Shown here: in pieces, positions 34,382 to 42,746 of the stretch
Numbering within the stretch: the stretch's first letter is position 1
Layout of the letters: every line of letters starts with the position of its first letter
Assembly: GCF_900112175.1 (NCBI RefSeq)
Contig: NZ_FOYT01000002.1
Span: 1 to 64,000, forward strand
Reading direction: 5' to 3'
Length of the DNA: 64,000 nt
Source: Halogeometricum rufum
Lineage (GTDB): Archaea; Halobacteriota; Halobacteria; Halobacteriales; Haloferacaceae
Notes under the pieces: model-generated
What the model saw: the letters and a program-made list of their open reading frames with translations, nothing else
Told to the model about the DNA's origin: nothing
Database searches by the model: none
Translations under genes and position numbers: made by a program

Positions 34382-35130
34382 TGGCGCGCCGATTCACCCC
34401 CGTCGTCGTCGTGGTCGAACCCGAGACGCCGGGCAACGTGGGGACCATCGCCCGCGCGATGAAGAACTTCGGGCTGTCCGACCTCAAACTCGTGAACCCG
34501 CCGCCGCTGGAACCCGACGGCGAGGCGTACGGCTTCGCCGGACACGCCCGCGAGGACGTCCTCCCGAACGCCGAGGAGGTGACGTTCGAGGAGGTGGTCT
34601 CGGAGTACCACACCGTCGCGACGACGGCCATCACGAACGAGGACAGCCGAAAGCACGTCCGCTTCCCGTTCAAGACGCCCGCCGAGGTGCGCGAGAGTCT
34701 GGAGACGGTGGACACGAAGACGGCCCTCGTCTTCGGCCGCGAGGGTCGCGGCCTCAACAACGACGAACTCGCGCGGATGGACGAGGTGTGTTCCATCCCG
34801 GCGAGCGACGACTACCCCGTGTTGAACCTCGGACAGGCCGCGACGGTGCTGCTGTACGAACTCCGGTCGCTCACCGTCGCGGAGACGCAACTCCCCGACG
34901 TGGAACGCGAACGGGCCGAGGAGTCCGAGATAGAGCGCTTCTACGACAACTTCGAGTCGTTCGTCGAGCGCGTCGAACACCGCGACCACAAGCGCCCGAA
35001 GACGCTGCGGATGATGCGCCGCCTCGTCGGCCGGGCGCATCCGACCGACCGGGAGATAACGACGCTGACCGGCCTGTTCCGCCGAGCGTCGAACCGCATC
35101 GACCGGTTCGAGGACGAGACGCGCGACTGA
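34381..35130 (+). CDS. trmJ: SpoU/TrmH-family RNA 2'-O-methyltransferase (TrmJ-like)
   Basis: 249 residues. SPOUT-fold motifs: PETPGNVGTIARAMKNFGLSDLKLV (motif 1), ALVFGREGRGLNNDELARMD (motif 2) and IPASDDYPVLNLGQAATVLLYEL (motif 3, knot). The C-terminal ~70 residues (RRLVGRAHPTDREITTLTGLFRRASNRID) match the TrmJ extension, so tRNA Nm32 methylation with S-adenosylmethionine is most likely. Start ATG 34381; a GTG one codon before is possible. The upstream gene overlaps by 1 nt. Confidence 0.88.
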   Translation: MARRFTPVVVVVEPETPGNVGTIARAMKNFGLSDLKLVNPPPLEPDGEAYGFAGHAREDVLPNAEEVTFEEVVSEYHTVATTAITNEDSRKHVRFPFKTPAEVRESLETVDTKTALVFGREGRGLNNDELARMDEVCSIPASDDYPVLNLGQAATVLLYELRSLTVAETQLPDVERERAEESEIERFYDNFESFVERVEHRDHKRPKTLRMMRRLVGRAHPTDREITTLTGLFRRASNRIDRFEDETRD

Positions 35131-35277
35131 CCCCCGCCCGATTCTTCGACCCCCGAGTTCCGGCACTTCCCTCTGGCCGAAATATTGATATGTTCGATAA
35201 TCCAACGTGACGCCGAACACAAGCGCCCCCCGTCCCGACGGTGAGAGTCGTCCGACGGCGGGAGTCCGTTCGACACC

Positions 35278-36639
35278 ATGCCCGACACAGAGGCGTTCGC
35301 CGAACGTGAGGCGACCGGCGCCATCGTTCTCGACGCCGACAGCACCGTTCTGTACCTGAGCGCCGCCCTCTCCCGCGAGTGCGGCCACGGAGCGTCGGCG
35401 ATGGTCGGTGACGACGTCCGGAAGTACGTCCACCCCGACGACCGAGCGCGGTTCTCGTCGTTCGCCCGAACGTCCGACGACTGCCACCCGTTCCGGTACC
35501 GACTCCGCCACGCCGACGGGTCGTGGGTCTGGTTCGAGGCCACCGGCTGTCGTCGACTCGGCGACGACTGCGTCGTCAGGTCGAGGGCCGTCACCTCCCT
35601 CGACGGCCCGGCCCGGACGCTCGAACGGTTCGAGACCCTCCTCGAATCTCTCGACGACGCCGTCTACGCCATCGACTCGGAGGGGACGCTCGTCTACGTC
35701 AACGAGCGGTACGCGGCGATGAAGGGCGTCGAACGCGAGGCGATACTCGGAACCGATGTCTACAGTTGGGCGGACGGCGAAGCGATCGAGCGGATACGGG
35801 CGGCGCGCCGAGAGATGAACGCCCGCGGCGAGAGCGTCGGAACGGTCGAGTTCGGCTTCTCGACCGTCGACGGCGGGACCGTCCCGGTCGAGATGCGGTT
35901 CAGCACCGTCTCCGGGCCGGGCGCAGACCTCGAACGGGTCGGCGTCCTCCGTGACGTGACCGAGCGGAAGGCCCGAGAACGAGCCCTTCGTCGGAAGAAC
36001 GAGCGCTTAGAGGAGTTCGCCAGCGTCGTCTCCCACGACCTGCGGAACCCGCTGAACGTCGCCGAAGGGTGGCTGGAGCAGGTCCGCGCCGAGTGCGGCG
36101 GCGACGGAGACGACGCCGTCGACCGCGTCGCGGCGGCGCACGACCGGATGGGAGCGCTGATAGACGACCTCCTGACGCTGGCGCGCGAGGGGCGCGACGT
36201 GGACGACCCCGACGCCGTCGACCTCGCGGCGGCGCTTCGCCGGGCGTGGGAGACGGTCGAGACGGACGACGCGACGCTCGTCGTCGACGCCGAAGGCGTC
36301 GTCCGGGCCGACGAGTCGCGCCTCCGCCAACTGCTCGAGAACCTCGTTCGCAACGCCGTGGAACACGCGGGACCCGACGCGACGGTCACGTTGGGGGACC
36401 TCGAAGACGGCTTCTTCGTCGAGGACGACGGGCCCGGAATCCCGGTCGAGATGCGCGAGAAGGTGTTCGACCTCGGCTACTCGACGGCGACCGACGGAAC
36501 GGGATTCGGCCTCGGAATCGTCGAAGAGATAGCCGAGGCACACGGCTGGACGGTGTGCGTCGCGGAGGGGACCGCGGGCGGCGCGCGGTTCGAGATTACC
36601 GGCGTCGACGCCGCGACTGAGGCGGAAGCCGCGGAGTGA
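35278..36639 (+). CDS. PAS-domain sensor histidine kinase (soluble)
   Basis: 453 residues with no membrane segment. Two PAS domains: ~8-108 (VLDADSTVLYLSAALSRECGHGAS) and ~118-230 (YAIDSEGTLVYVNERYAAMKGVEREAILGTD...VTERKARERAL). HisKA follows with His in FASVVSHDLRNPLNVAEGWLEQV, and HATPase with ENLVRNAVEHAGPDATVT, FFVEDDGPGIP and GFGLGIVEEI. The region after the N box has no SVEHG insert, which makes it a clean reference for the two kinases that carry one. A response regulator partner is not adjacent. Confidence 0.93.
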   Translation: MPDTEAFAEREATGAIVLDADSTVLYLSAALSRECGHGASAMVGDDVRKYVHPDDRARFSSFARTSDDCHPFRYRLRHADGSWVWFEATGCRRLGDDCVVRSRAVTSLDGPARTLERFETLLESLDDAVYAIDSEGTLVYVNERYAAMKGVEREAILGTDVYSWADGEAIERIRAARREMNARGESVGTVEFGFSTVDGGTVPVEMRFSTVSGPGADLERVGVLRDVTERKARERALRRKNERLEEFASVVSHDLRNPLNVAEGWLEQVRAECGGDGDDAVDRVAAAHDRMGALIDDLLTLAREGRDVDDPDAVDLAAALRRAWETVETDDATLVVDAEGVVRADESRLRQLLENLVRNAVEHAGPDATVTLGDLEDGFFVEDDGPGIPVEMREKVFDLGYSTATDGTGFGLGIVEEIAEAHGWTVCVAEGTAGGARFEITGVDAATEAEAAE

Positions 36640-36651
36640 CGCGGGAGCGAC

Positions 36652-37149
36652 TCACTCCTCCCCGTCGCCGTCGCGCCGCCCGAACATCGTCAGCGCGACC
36701 ATCGAACAGACCACCTCGCCGCCGGCGTCTCCGTCGCTCTCGCCGTTCTCGCCGCCGTCCGCACCGTCGCGCACCACCTCGATTCGACTCTCGACGAGGC
36801 CGCGGTCCGGTCGTTCGGCCTCCTTCGACAGCACTTCGAGTCGGAGCGACAGCGTGTCGCCGGGACGGACCGGGCGTCGCCAGCGCAGTTCGTCGACGCC
36901 TTTCGCGCCGAGCGACGCCGTCTCCGAGAGGAACTCGTCGACGAGCATCCGCATCATCATCGCCGTGGTGTGCCAGCCGCTGGCGATGAGGCCGCCGTAC
37001 ATCGACTCCTCGCGCGCCCGGTCCGGGTCGGTGTGGAACCACTGCGGGTCGTACTGCTCGGCGAACGTCAGAACCTCCTCCTCGGTCACGTCGTACCGGC
37101 CGAACTCCTCGACCGAACCCACGGTGAAGTCCTCGAAGAACCTCGTCAT
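36652..37149 (-). CDS. MaoC-family hotdog-fold dehydratase
   Basis: 165 residues. MaoC signature FAEQYDPQWFHTDPDRAREESMYGGLIASGWHTTAMMMRM, with Asp and His of the hydratase motif (D-x4-H) and the GLIASGWHT turn. The basic segment VDELRWRRPVRPGDTL is typical of MaoC-like enoyl-CoA hydratases or related acyl-thioester enzymes. The end is an acidic glycine-rich loop. Substrate not deducible. Converges with the PAS kinase (12-nt gap) and diverges from the HtpX-like gene. Confidence 0.88.
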   Translation of the reverse strand: MTRFFEDFTVGSVEEFGRYDVTEEEVLTFAEQYDPQWFHTDPDRAREESMYGGLIASGWHTTAMMMRMLVDEFLSETASLGAKGVDELRWRRPVRPGDTLSLRLEVLSKEAERPDRGLVESRIEVVRDGADGGENGESDGDAGGEVVCSMVALTMFGRRDGDGEE

Positions 37150-37250
37150 ACGACGCGAGTCGGGTCGTCGGACAATGAGACTGTGGGTCCCGGAGACGCG
37201 TTCGGGGGGCGGACGAATCGTTTTGCCGCTGGCCGGCGTAGGTCGGGCCG

Positions 37251-38216
37251 ATGTCCGCGCCCACCCGGTCGCTCGGGACTCGACTCGTGATGGCGTTCGT
37301 GGGCGTCGTCGTCTTCGCCTTCTACGCCCTCCTCGCGTACGGGAGTTACGTCGCGCTCTCGCTCCTGTGGCGACTGCGGTTCGACCCGGTGACGACGCTC
37401 CTGCTCGTCGTCGGTCTCACGCTCGCGTTCGGCTATCTGGGGCTCCGCGTCGGCACCGCGCAACTGTACTCCCAACTCGACGCGCGCGAACTCCCGCGAG
37501 AGCGAGTGCCCGGCGCGTACCGGATACTGGACCGACTCGTCGAGCGGATGGACCTCGACGCGCCCCCGCGACTGATGGTCGTCTCGCTGCCGGCGCCGAA
37601 CGCCTTCGCCCTCGACACGACGGGACGCGACACCGTCGTCGTGGACGCGGCGCTGTTCCGACTCCTCGACCGCGATGAGTTCGAGAGCCTGCTGGCGCAC
37701 GAACTCGCACACCTCGAACGCAGGGACAGCCTCGTCCAGACGCTGGCGTTCAGCGTGCTCCAGACCGTCGTGAGCCTCGTCTACTTCGCCGTCGCGCCCG
37801 TCGTCTTCCTCGTCACGGGACTGGCGCTCTCGACGGCGTGGGTCCGCGGCGACCCCGCCTCGTGGCCCCGGACGGTTCCCGGCCGCATCCGCACGCGTCT
37901 CGAACGCGCCGCGTCGTTCGTGATGGGACTCGCGATGCTTCTGTCGCGCGCACACTCGCGCAGGCGGGAGTACGCGGCCGACGCGCGGGCGGCCGAGGTG
38001 ACGGGGCGACCGCTCGCTCTCGCGCGCGCCCTCGAGAAGATAGAGCGGGCGTCGACGACCGAGTTCGAGGTGTTCTCGCCGCTGTGGCTTCACGGCGAAG
38101 TCCCCTCCGAGGAGGAACGCCGCGCCCGCGAACTGTTCTCGACGCACCCGCGGACCGAGGAACGCATCGAGCGACTCCGACGCCGGGGCGGCGGAGACGG
38201 GGCGCGCCTCTCCTGA
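37251..38216 (+). CDS. htpX: M48-family membrane metalloprotease (HtpX-like)
   Basis: 321 residues. Membrane segments at about 12-38 and 45-62, catalytic zinc motif HELAHLE (HExxH) in LLAHELAHLERRDSL, further hydrophobic region ~165-195, and a third ligand Glu in RREYAADARAAEVTG (E-x3-D). This matches HtpX-type membrane quality-control proteases. A CGTTTTGC TATA-like box lies ~28 nt before the ATG. Ser/Arg-rich C-terminal tail. Substrates unknown. Confidence 0.9.
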   Translation: MSAPTRSLGTRLVMAFVGVVVFAFYALLAYGSYVALSLLWRLRFDPVTTLLLVVGLTLAFGYLGLRVGTAQLYSQLDARELPRERVPGAYRILDRLVERMDLDAPPRLMVVSLPAPNAFALDTTGRDTVVVDAALFRLLDRDEFESLLAHELAHLERRDSLVQTLAFSVLQTVVSLVYFAVAPVVFLVTGLALSTAWVRGDPASWPRTVPGRIRTRLERAASFVMGLAMLLSRAHSRRREYAADARAAEVTGRPLALARALEKIERASTTEFEVFSPLWLHGEVPSEEERRARELFSTHPRTEERIERLRRRGGGDGARLS

Positions 38217-38314
38217 CGGTCCGACCGGAACGCCCGTCCGGAGGGGCGTCGGAGACCGGGCAGATTCCATACAGTTATATCTGGTGGCAGAACGCACTAC
38301 GATTCGAGTCCGAG

Positions 38315-39880
38315 ATGAGCACGATACCGGGCGAGATTCGCGTCCTCCACGTGGACGACGACGACGCCTTCGCCGAGTTGGTCGCCACGTACCTCGAACG
38401 CGAGGACGACCGCATCGACGTGGTCACCACCACGGCCGTCGCCGACGCAGTCGCGGCACTCGACGACGACGTCGACTGCGTCCTCGCCGACTACGACATG
38501 CCCGACCGCACAGGTATCGAGTTTCTCGAAGTCGTCCAGGAGCGGTATCCCGACCTGCCGTTCGTCCTGTTCACCGGCAAGGGGTCCGAGGAGATAGCGA
38601 GCGAGGCCATCTCCGCGGGCGTCACCGACTACCTGCAGAAGGGAACCGGGACGGAGCAGTACACGCTCTTGGCGAACCGCATCGTCAACGCCGTCGAGAG
38701 CTACCGGTCGCGGCGCGTGCTCGAAGAGCGCAAGCGACGGCTGGAGACGCTCATCGACAACCTCCCCGGGTTCGTCTACCGGTGCGAGAACGACCCCGGG
38801 TGGCCGATGGAGTACGTCGAGGGCGACTGCGAGCAACTCACGGGGTACACCGCCGCCGAGTTGGAGTCCGACGACTCGCTGTGGGGCGAGGAGGTACTCC
38901 ACCCCGACGACAGGGACCGCGCGTGGGACGTGGTCCAGTCGGCGCTGGCGGACGACGGCCAGTTCGAGTTGACCTACCGAATCGTCACCCGGGCAGGCAA
39001 CATCGAGTGGATGTGGGAACGCGGGCAGGCCATCTACGAGGGGGACGAACTCGTCGCGCTGGAGGGGTTCGTCACCAGCATCACCGACCAGAAGGAGCAC
39101 CAGCGAGAACTCGAACGGAAGAACCGACGGCTGGACGAGTTCGCCACCATCGTCTCGCACGACCTACGAAACCCGCTCGCCGTCGCGAGCGGCCACACCG
39201 AAATCGCCCGCGAGGAGTGCGACAGCGACCACCTCGACCCCGTCGCCGACGCCCACGACCGGATGCGACGGCTCATCGAGGGGCTGTTGGACCTCGCCCG
39301 CGACGGCGAGACGACCGTCGAACCGGTCACACTCGCCTCCGCCGCAGAGTACTGCCGACAGAACGTCGGCGGCGTCGGCGAACTCGTCGTCGAAACCGAC
39401 CGCGTCGTTCGCGCCGACCGGAGCCGACTCCGCCAACTGTTCGAGAACCTGTTTCGGAACTCGGTCGAGCACGGCGCTCGACGTACCTCCGGTCGCTCCG
39501 CTCCCGGAGACAGCGTGGAGCACGGCTCCACGGGCAACCGGACGTCGTCCGGTGACAGCGTGGAACACGGGTCCACGAGCAGTCGCCCAGAGGCCGACGA
39601 CACCGCAGGCGACTTCGACCCCCCGACCATCACCGTCGGGGACGTCGACGGCGGGTTCTTCGTCGCCGACGACGGCCGGGGAATCGACGCCGACGCGGGG
39701 GACGTGTTCACGCCGGGCTACTCGACGAACCGGGGCGGGACGGGTCTCGGGTTGGCCATCGTCCGGCGAGTCGCGGAAGACCACGGGTGGGAGGTGACCC
39801 TGACCGACGGCGCGGACGGCGGGGCGCGGTTCGAGTTCACCGGCGTGGAGTTCGCCGACGGCGACGGTGACGGTGACTAG
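38315..39880 (+). CDS. Receiver-PAS-histidine kinase hybrid
   Basis: 521 residues from MSTIPGEIRVLHVDDDDAF. Receiver domain 1-~120 with phosphoacceptor Asp in CVLADYDMPDRTGIEFL, Thr in LFTGKGSEEI, Lys in YLQKGTG. PAS ~140-265 (NLPGFVYRCENDPGWPMEYVEGDCEQLTGYT, ...GFVTSITDQKEHQ). HisKA His in ATIVSHDLRNPLAVASG. HATPase N box FENLFRNSVEHG, followed by a ~45-residue insert with two more SVEHG copies, then FFVADDGRGID and GGTGLGLAIVRRV. A TTATATC box at 38275 precedes the ATG by ~37 nt. Long frames from 37838 are shadow. Confidence 0.93.
   Translation: MSTIPGEIRVLHVDDDDAFAELVATYLEREDDRIDVVTTTAVADAVAALDDDVDCVLADYDMPDRTGIEFLEVVQERYPDLPFVLFTGKGSEEIASEAISAGVTDYLQKGTGTEQYTLLANRIVNAVESYRSRRVLEERKRRLETLIDNLPGFVYRCENDPGWPMEYVEGDCEQLTGYTAAELESDDSLWGEEVLHPDDRDRAWDVVQSALADDGQFELTYRIVTRAGNIEWMWERGQAIYEGDELVALEGFVTSITDQKEHQRELERKNRRLDEFATIVSHDLRNPLAVASGHTEIAREECDSDHLDPVADAHDRMRRLIEGLLDLARDGETTVEPVTLASAAEYCRQNVGGVGELVVETDRVVRADRSRLRQLFENLFRNSVEHGARRTSGRSAPGDSVEHGSTGNRTSSGDSVEHGSTSSRPEADDTAGDFDPPTITVGDVDGGFFVADDGRGIDADAGDVFTPGYSTNRGGTGLGLAIVRRVAEDHGWEVTLTDGADGGARFEFTGVEFADGDGDGD
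39438..39526. repeat. Hairpin-rich 89-nt segment shared with the kinase at 30623 (copy 2)
   Basis: It differs at one base from 32280-32368. Further palindromes follow in the same insert: CGTGGAG/CTCCACG at 39514-39532 and CCGGACGTCGTCCGG at 39538-39552. They lie in frame between the N box and the G1 box of the HATPase domain. Confidence 0.85.
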
Positions 39881-39900
39881 CTTCTTGCCGCGTCGGCGAG

Positions 39901-40287
39901 ATGGCTCGACCGATGCCTCCACAGGAAGGTGACACGCACGTCGTCGAGCGCTCGTTCTCGCCGGAGACGGTTCGGCAGTTCGCCGACCTGTCCGGCGACG
40001 ACCAACCCCGGCACACCGAACCCGACCCGGACGGGCGGTTGCTCGTCCACGGTCTGCTGACGGCCACGCTGCCGACGGAAGTCGGCGGCGAACTCGGCGT
40101 CCTCGGCCGGACGTTCGAGTTCGAGTTCCACCGGCCGGTGTACACCGGACAGACCGTCCGCTGTGCGTGCGTGGTCGAAGCCGTCGAGGAGACGGACGAC
40201 CGGTACGACCTCACGGTCGGCGTGACGTGCACGCGCGACGGCGACGTGGTGATGACCGGGTCGGTGACGGGTATCGTCGAGGGGTAG
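39901..40287 (+). CDS. MaoC-like hotdog-fold protein
   Basis: 128 residues; an in-frame ATG at 39913 (MPPQEGD) is an alternative start. R-specific hydratase-like motif LSGDDQPRHTEPDPDGRLLVHGLLTATLPTEVGGELG, then FEFEFHRPVYTGQTVRCACVVEAV. The catalytic Asp/His spacing is preserved (D..P.H). It is shorter than the MaoC protein at 36652 and is a separate family member. Substrate unknown. It ends 44 nt before the convergent gatE stop. Confidence 0.82.
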   Translation: MARPMPPQEGDTHVVERSFSPETVRQFADLSGDDQPRHTEPDPDGRLLVHGLLTATLPTEVGGELGVLGRTFEFEFHRPVYTGQTVRCACVVEAVEETDDRYDLTVGVTCTRDGDVVMTGSVTGIVEG

Positions 40288-40331
40288 TCGAACGGAAAGC
40301 AGGAAGGAGAACGAGAACGGAACCGAGAGCC

Positions 40332-42200
40332 TCAGGCGCGCTTCTGTATCTCTTCGCGGAGCACGCTGCTGACGACTTCGCCGTCGGCCTTCCCGCGTAG
40401 TGCGCCCATCGCCTCGCCCATCAGCGCGGAGAACGCGCCCATGCCCTGTTCGTCGACCTGGTCGGCGTTGCGTTCGACGACGTCGGTCACGGCGTCTCGC
40501 ACCTCCGCCTCGGAGACGCCGGAGAGGCCGGCCGCCTCGACGGCTTCCTCGGCCGACAGCGACGGGTCCTCGGCGACGGCGGTCAGCACGTCGTTGACTC
40601 CCTCCTTCGCCAACTCGCCGTCCTCGACGAGGTGCATCAGGTCGAGGAGGTGGTCCTCCGAGAGGTTCTCGACGGCCACGTCGTCGCGGCGCAGTTCGGT
40701 CAGCGTCGACTCGAGCAGTCCGGCGGCGAACGTGGCGTCGATGCCCTCGTCGGTCGCCCGTTCGAAGAGCGGCATCCGGCGGCCGTAGGCGACCTGTTCG
40801 GCGAGGCCGGCGTCGAGACCGAACGCCGACTGGTAGCGCTCGACCTTCTCGGTGAGGAGTTCGGGCGTCTCCACGTCCGAGGGGTCGAGTTCGACGGGCG
40901 GCACGTCCGTCTCGGGGTACATCCGCGCCGCGCCGGGGAGGGGACGGAGGTAGCGCGTGGTGCCGTCCTCGTTCGCGCCGCGCGTCTCCTCGGGCACGCC
41001 CGCGAGGGCCGTCTCGGCGCGTTCCGCCACGGCGTCGATGGCGAGTTCGGCCGTCTCGGGGTCGGTGGCGACGATTGCGACGGCGTCCTCCTCGCCCGCG
41101 CCGACGGCGTCGCGGAGGGCGGCGACTTCCTCGTCGGTGACGCCGTAGGCGGGCAGTTCGTCGGTGTGGAAGATGCCGCCCGCGCCGTGTCGCTTGGCGT
41201 GGTCGGAGAACTCCGTCCCGAGGCGGCGGTCGGGCTGAATCTCCCGCCCGACGAGGCCGTCGAAGCCGAACAGGGGGACGGCCTGCACGACGCCGCCCGC
41301 GGAGAGGGCACCGCCGACGACGCCGCTGTCGGTGTCCTCGAACACGTCGGTCACGTCCCGCGTCTCGCCGACGGCGGCGTCTCTGGCTTCGAGTTCGTCG
41401 CGGATTTCGAGCAGTTCGACCTGTCGGCCCACCTCGTTGCGGACGATGTCGTCGATGGCGTCCAGCGCCTGCACGCCCTTTATCTCCACGCGCGCGCCGT
41501 CGGCGATGGAGACGTTCACGTCCTGTCGGATGGTGCCGAGGCCGCGCTTGACCTTCCCCGTCGAGCGCAGGAGCATCCCGATGGTCTCGGCGGCCTCGCG
41601 CGCCTGTTCGGGCGAGGAGATGTCCGGTCGGGTGCCGATTTCGACGAGGGGGATGCCGAGTCGGTCCAGCGAGAAGGTGACGCCGCCGTCGCGTTCCTCG
41701 ACGCGTTGGGCGGACTCCTCCTCCAGCATCAGGTCCTCGACGCCGACGGGACCGTCGCTGGTCTGAATCTCGCCGTTCTGGGCGACCAGCGAGGAGCGCT
41801 GGAACCCCGAGGTGTTCGACCCGTCGATGACGAGTTTGCGCATCACGTGCGCCTGGTCGACGGCGTCCATGTCGAGCAGGGAGGCGATCTGCATCACCAC
41901 GTCGCGCGCCTCCTCGTCGAGTCGGTGCGGCGGTTCGTCGTCCTCTTCGACCAGACAGGTCGTGTCGTAGGCGAGATACTCGAACTCGCGTTCGACGCGG
42001 CTCTCCTCTAGGGCCGCCTCGTCGAGTTCGCCGAGTTCGCTCTTCGTCGGGTGCAGAAAGCGGACGAACGTCCGTTCGGCGTCTTCGGGCTCGCGAATGT
42101 CGGTCGGACAGCCGCAGAACAGCTTCGTCGCGGTGTCGAGTTGCTGGTGAATCTCCAGCCCCGCGACGAGTCCGAGGTCCTCGTAGTCGTACGCGCTCAT
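40332..42200 (-). CDS. gatE: Glutamyl-tRNA(Gln) amidotransferase subunit E
   Basis: 622 residues, the length of archaeal GatE rather than GatB (~480). It works with GatD to convert Glu-tRNA(Gln) to Gln-tRNA(Gln). N-terminal GLVAGLEIHQQLDTATKLFCGCP (catalytic cradle) and a GAD-type insertion domain in the middle (~280-420) distinguish GatE. The C-terminal YqeY-like tail (ALMGEAMGALRGKADGEVVSSVLREEI) binds tRNA. ATG 42200 was chosen from the conserved MSAYDYEDLGL start and from a TATA box 27 nt upstream. Confidence 0.95.
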   Translation of the reverse strand: MSAYDYEDLGLVAGLEIHQQLDTATKLFCGCPTDIREPEDAERTFVRFLHPTKSELGELDEAALEESRVEREFEYLAYDTTCLVEEDDEPPHRLDEEARDVVMQIASLLDMDAVDQAHVMRKLVIDGSNTSGFQRSSLVAQNGEIQTSDGPVGVEDLMLEEESAQRVEERDGGVTFSLDRLGIPLVEIGTRPDISSPEQAREAAETIGMLLRSTGKVKRGLGTIRQDVNVSIADGARVEIKGVQALDAIDDIVRNEVGRQVELLEIRDELEARDAAVGETRDVTDVFEDTDSGVVGGALSAGGVVQAVPLFGFDGLVGREIQPDRRLGTEFSDHAKRHGAGGIFHTDELPAYGVTDEEVAALRDAVGAGEEDAVAIVATDPETAELAIDAVAERAETALAGVPEETRGANEDGTTRYLRPLPGAARMYPETDVPPVELDPSDVETPELLTEKVERYQSAFGLDAGLAEQVAYGRRMPLFERATDEGIDATFAAGLLESTLTELRRDDVAVENLSEDHLLDLMHLVEDGELAKEGVNDVLTAVAEDPSLSAEEAVEAAGLSGVSEAEVRDAVTDVVERNADQVDEQGMGAFSALMGEAMGALRGKADGEVVSSVLREEIQKRA

Positions 42201-42223
42201 TGGTTGCCCATGCGAGTCGGGGG

Positions 42224-42233
42224 AGTAAAAAGG
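42224..42233 (-). promoter_or_regulatory. TATA box of gatE
   Basis: CCTTTTTACT on the minus strand, centred ~28 nt before the gatE ATG at 42200; predicts a leaderless transcript. Confidence 0.6.
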
Positions 42234-42386
42234 ATTCACAACGGCGGCCGTCCTCCTCACTCGGCAATCACCCGCGAGAGCCGACGACCACCGGGACGAC
42301 GACGGGGGGACGCGATGACCGGGTCGCGCGTGCCCGCCCGGGTCGCGGCGTCCACCGCCCGCGGGGCGAAAATCTATCCCGCTCGT

Positions 42387-42551
42387 TCAGAGGCGACGCA
42401 GTCCCTCACCGATGCCGGTCGCCTCGTTGCACTCGGGGCACTCGTAGTGCCAGCCGTCGTTCGTCGCTTTGCCCTCGGGGAACGTCTCGCCACAGCTTCG
42501 ACATTCCAACAGGTCTCGGCCCCGGTCACGCTGGTACTGCAGGCTCGCCAT
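42387..42551 (-). CDS. Zinc-ribbon microprotein
   Basis: 54 residues from MASLQYQRDRGRDLLECRSCGETFPEGK. Two Cys pairs (C-x2-C at ECRSCG and ECPECN) are 20 residues apart, a treble-clef or zinc-ribbon layout. The ATG at 42551 is preferred to 42578 because the AT-rich promoter-like sequence around 42585-42600 would be too close to the longer start. Haloarchaea encode many such small zinc-finger proteins, some affecting swarming and biofilm; the role of this one is unknown. Confidence 0.75.
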   Translation of the reverse strand: MASLQYQRDRGRDLLECRSCGETFPEGKATNDGWHYECPECNEATGIGEGLRRL

Positions 42552-42746
42552 AGTCGGAGATTCTACGGATTCAGGCATGAAAATACCGATTTTCTACGGA
42601 GTTCGTGACTGTTCCCCACGGACGCGTCGCCGTCTCTCGATTGTCGCCTAGCGATTCACGAAACAAACTATCGAGACGGCGTCGGCGTCGTCGCCGTCGC
42701 CGTGGAGCGTCCGGTCGTCGCGGACGGTCCGGTCGCCGTCGTCGAC

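Noticed and set aside
37838-38314. In-frame extension of the hybrid kinase into the HtpX-like gene
   Set aside because: It overlaps the protease gene in another frame with Arg/Gly-rich shadow sequence; the receiver domain starts at 38315.
40332-42200. GatB rather than GatE
   Set aside because: At 622 residues with an inserted GAD-type domain it is too long for GatB, and the archaeal GatE start and tail are present.
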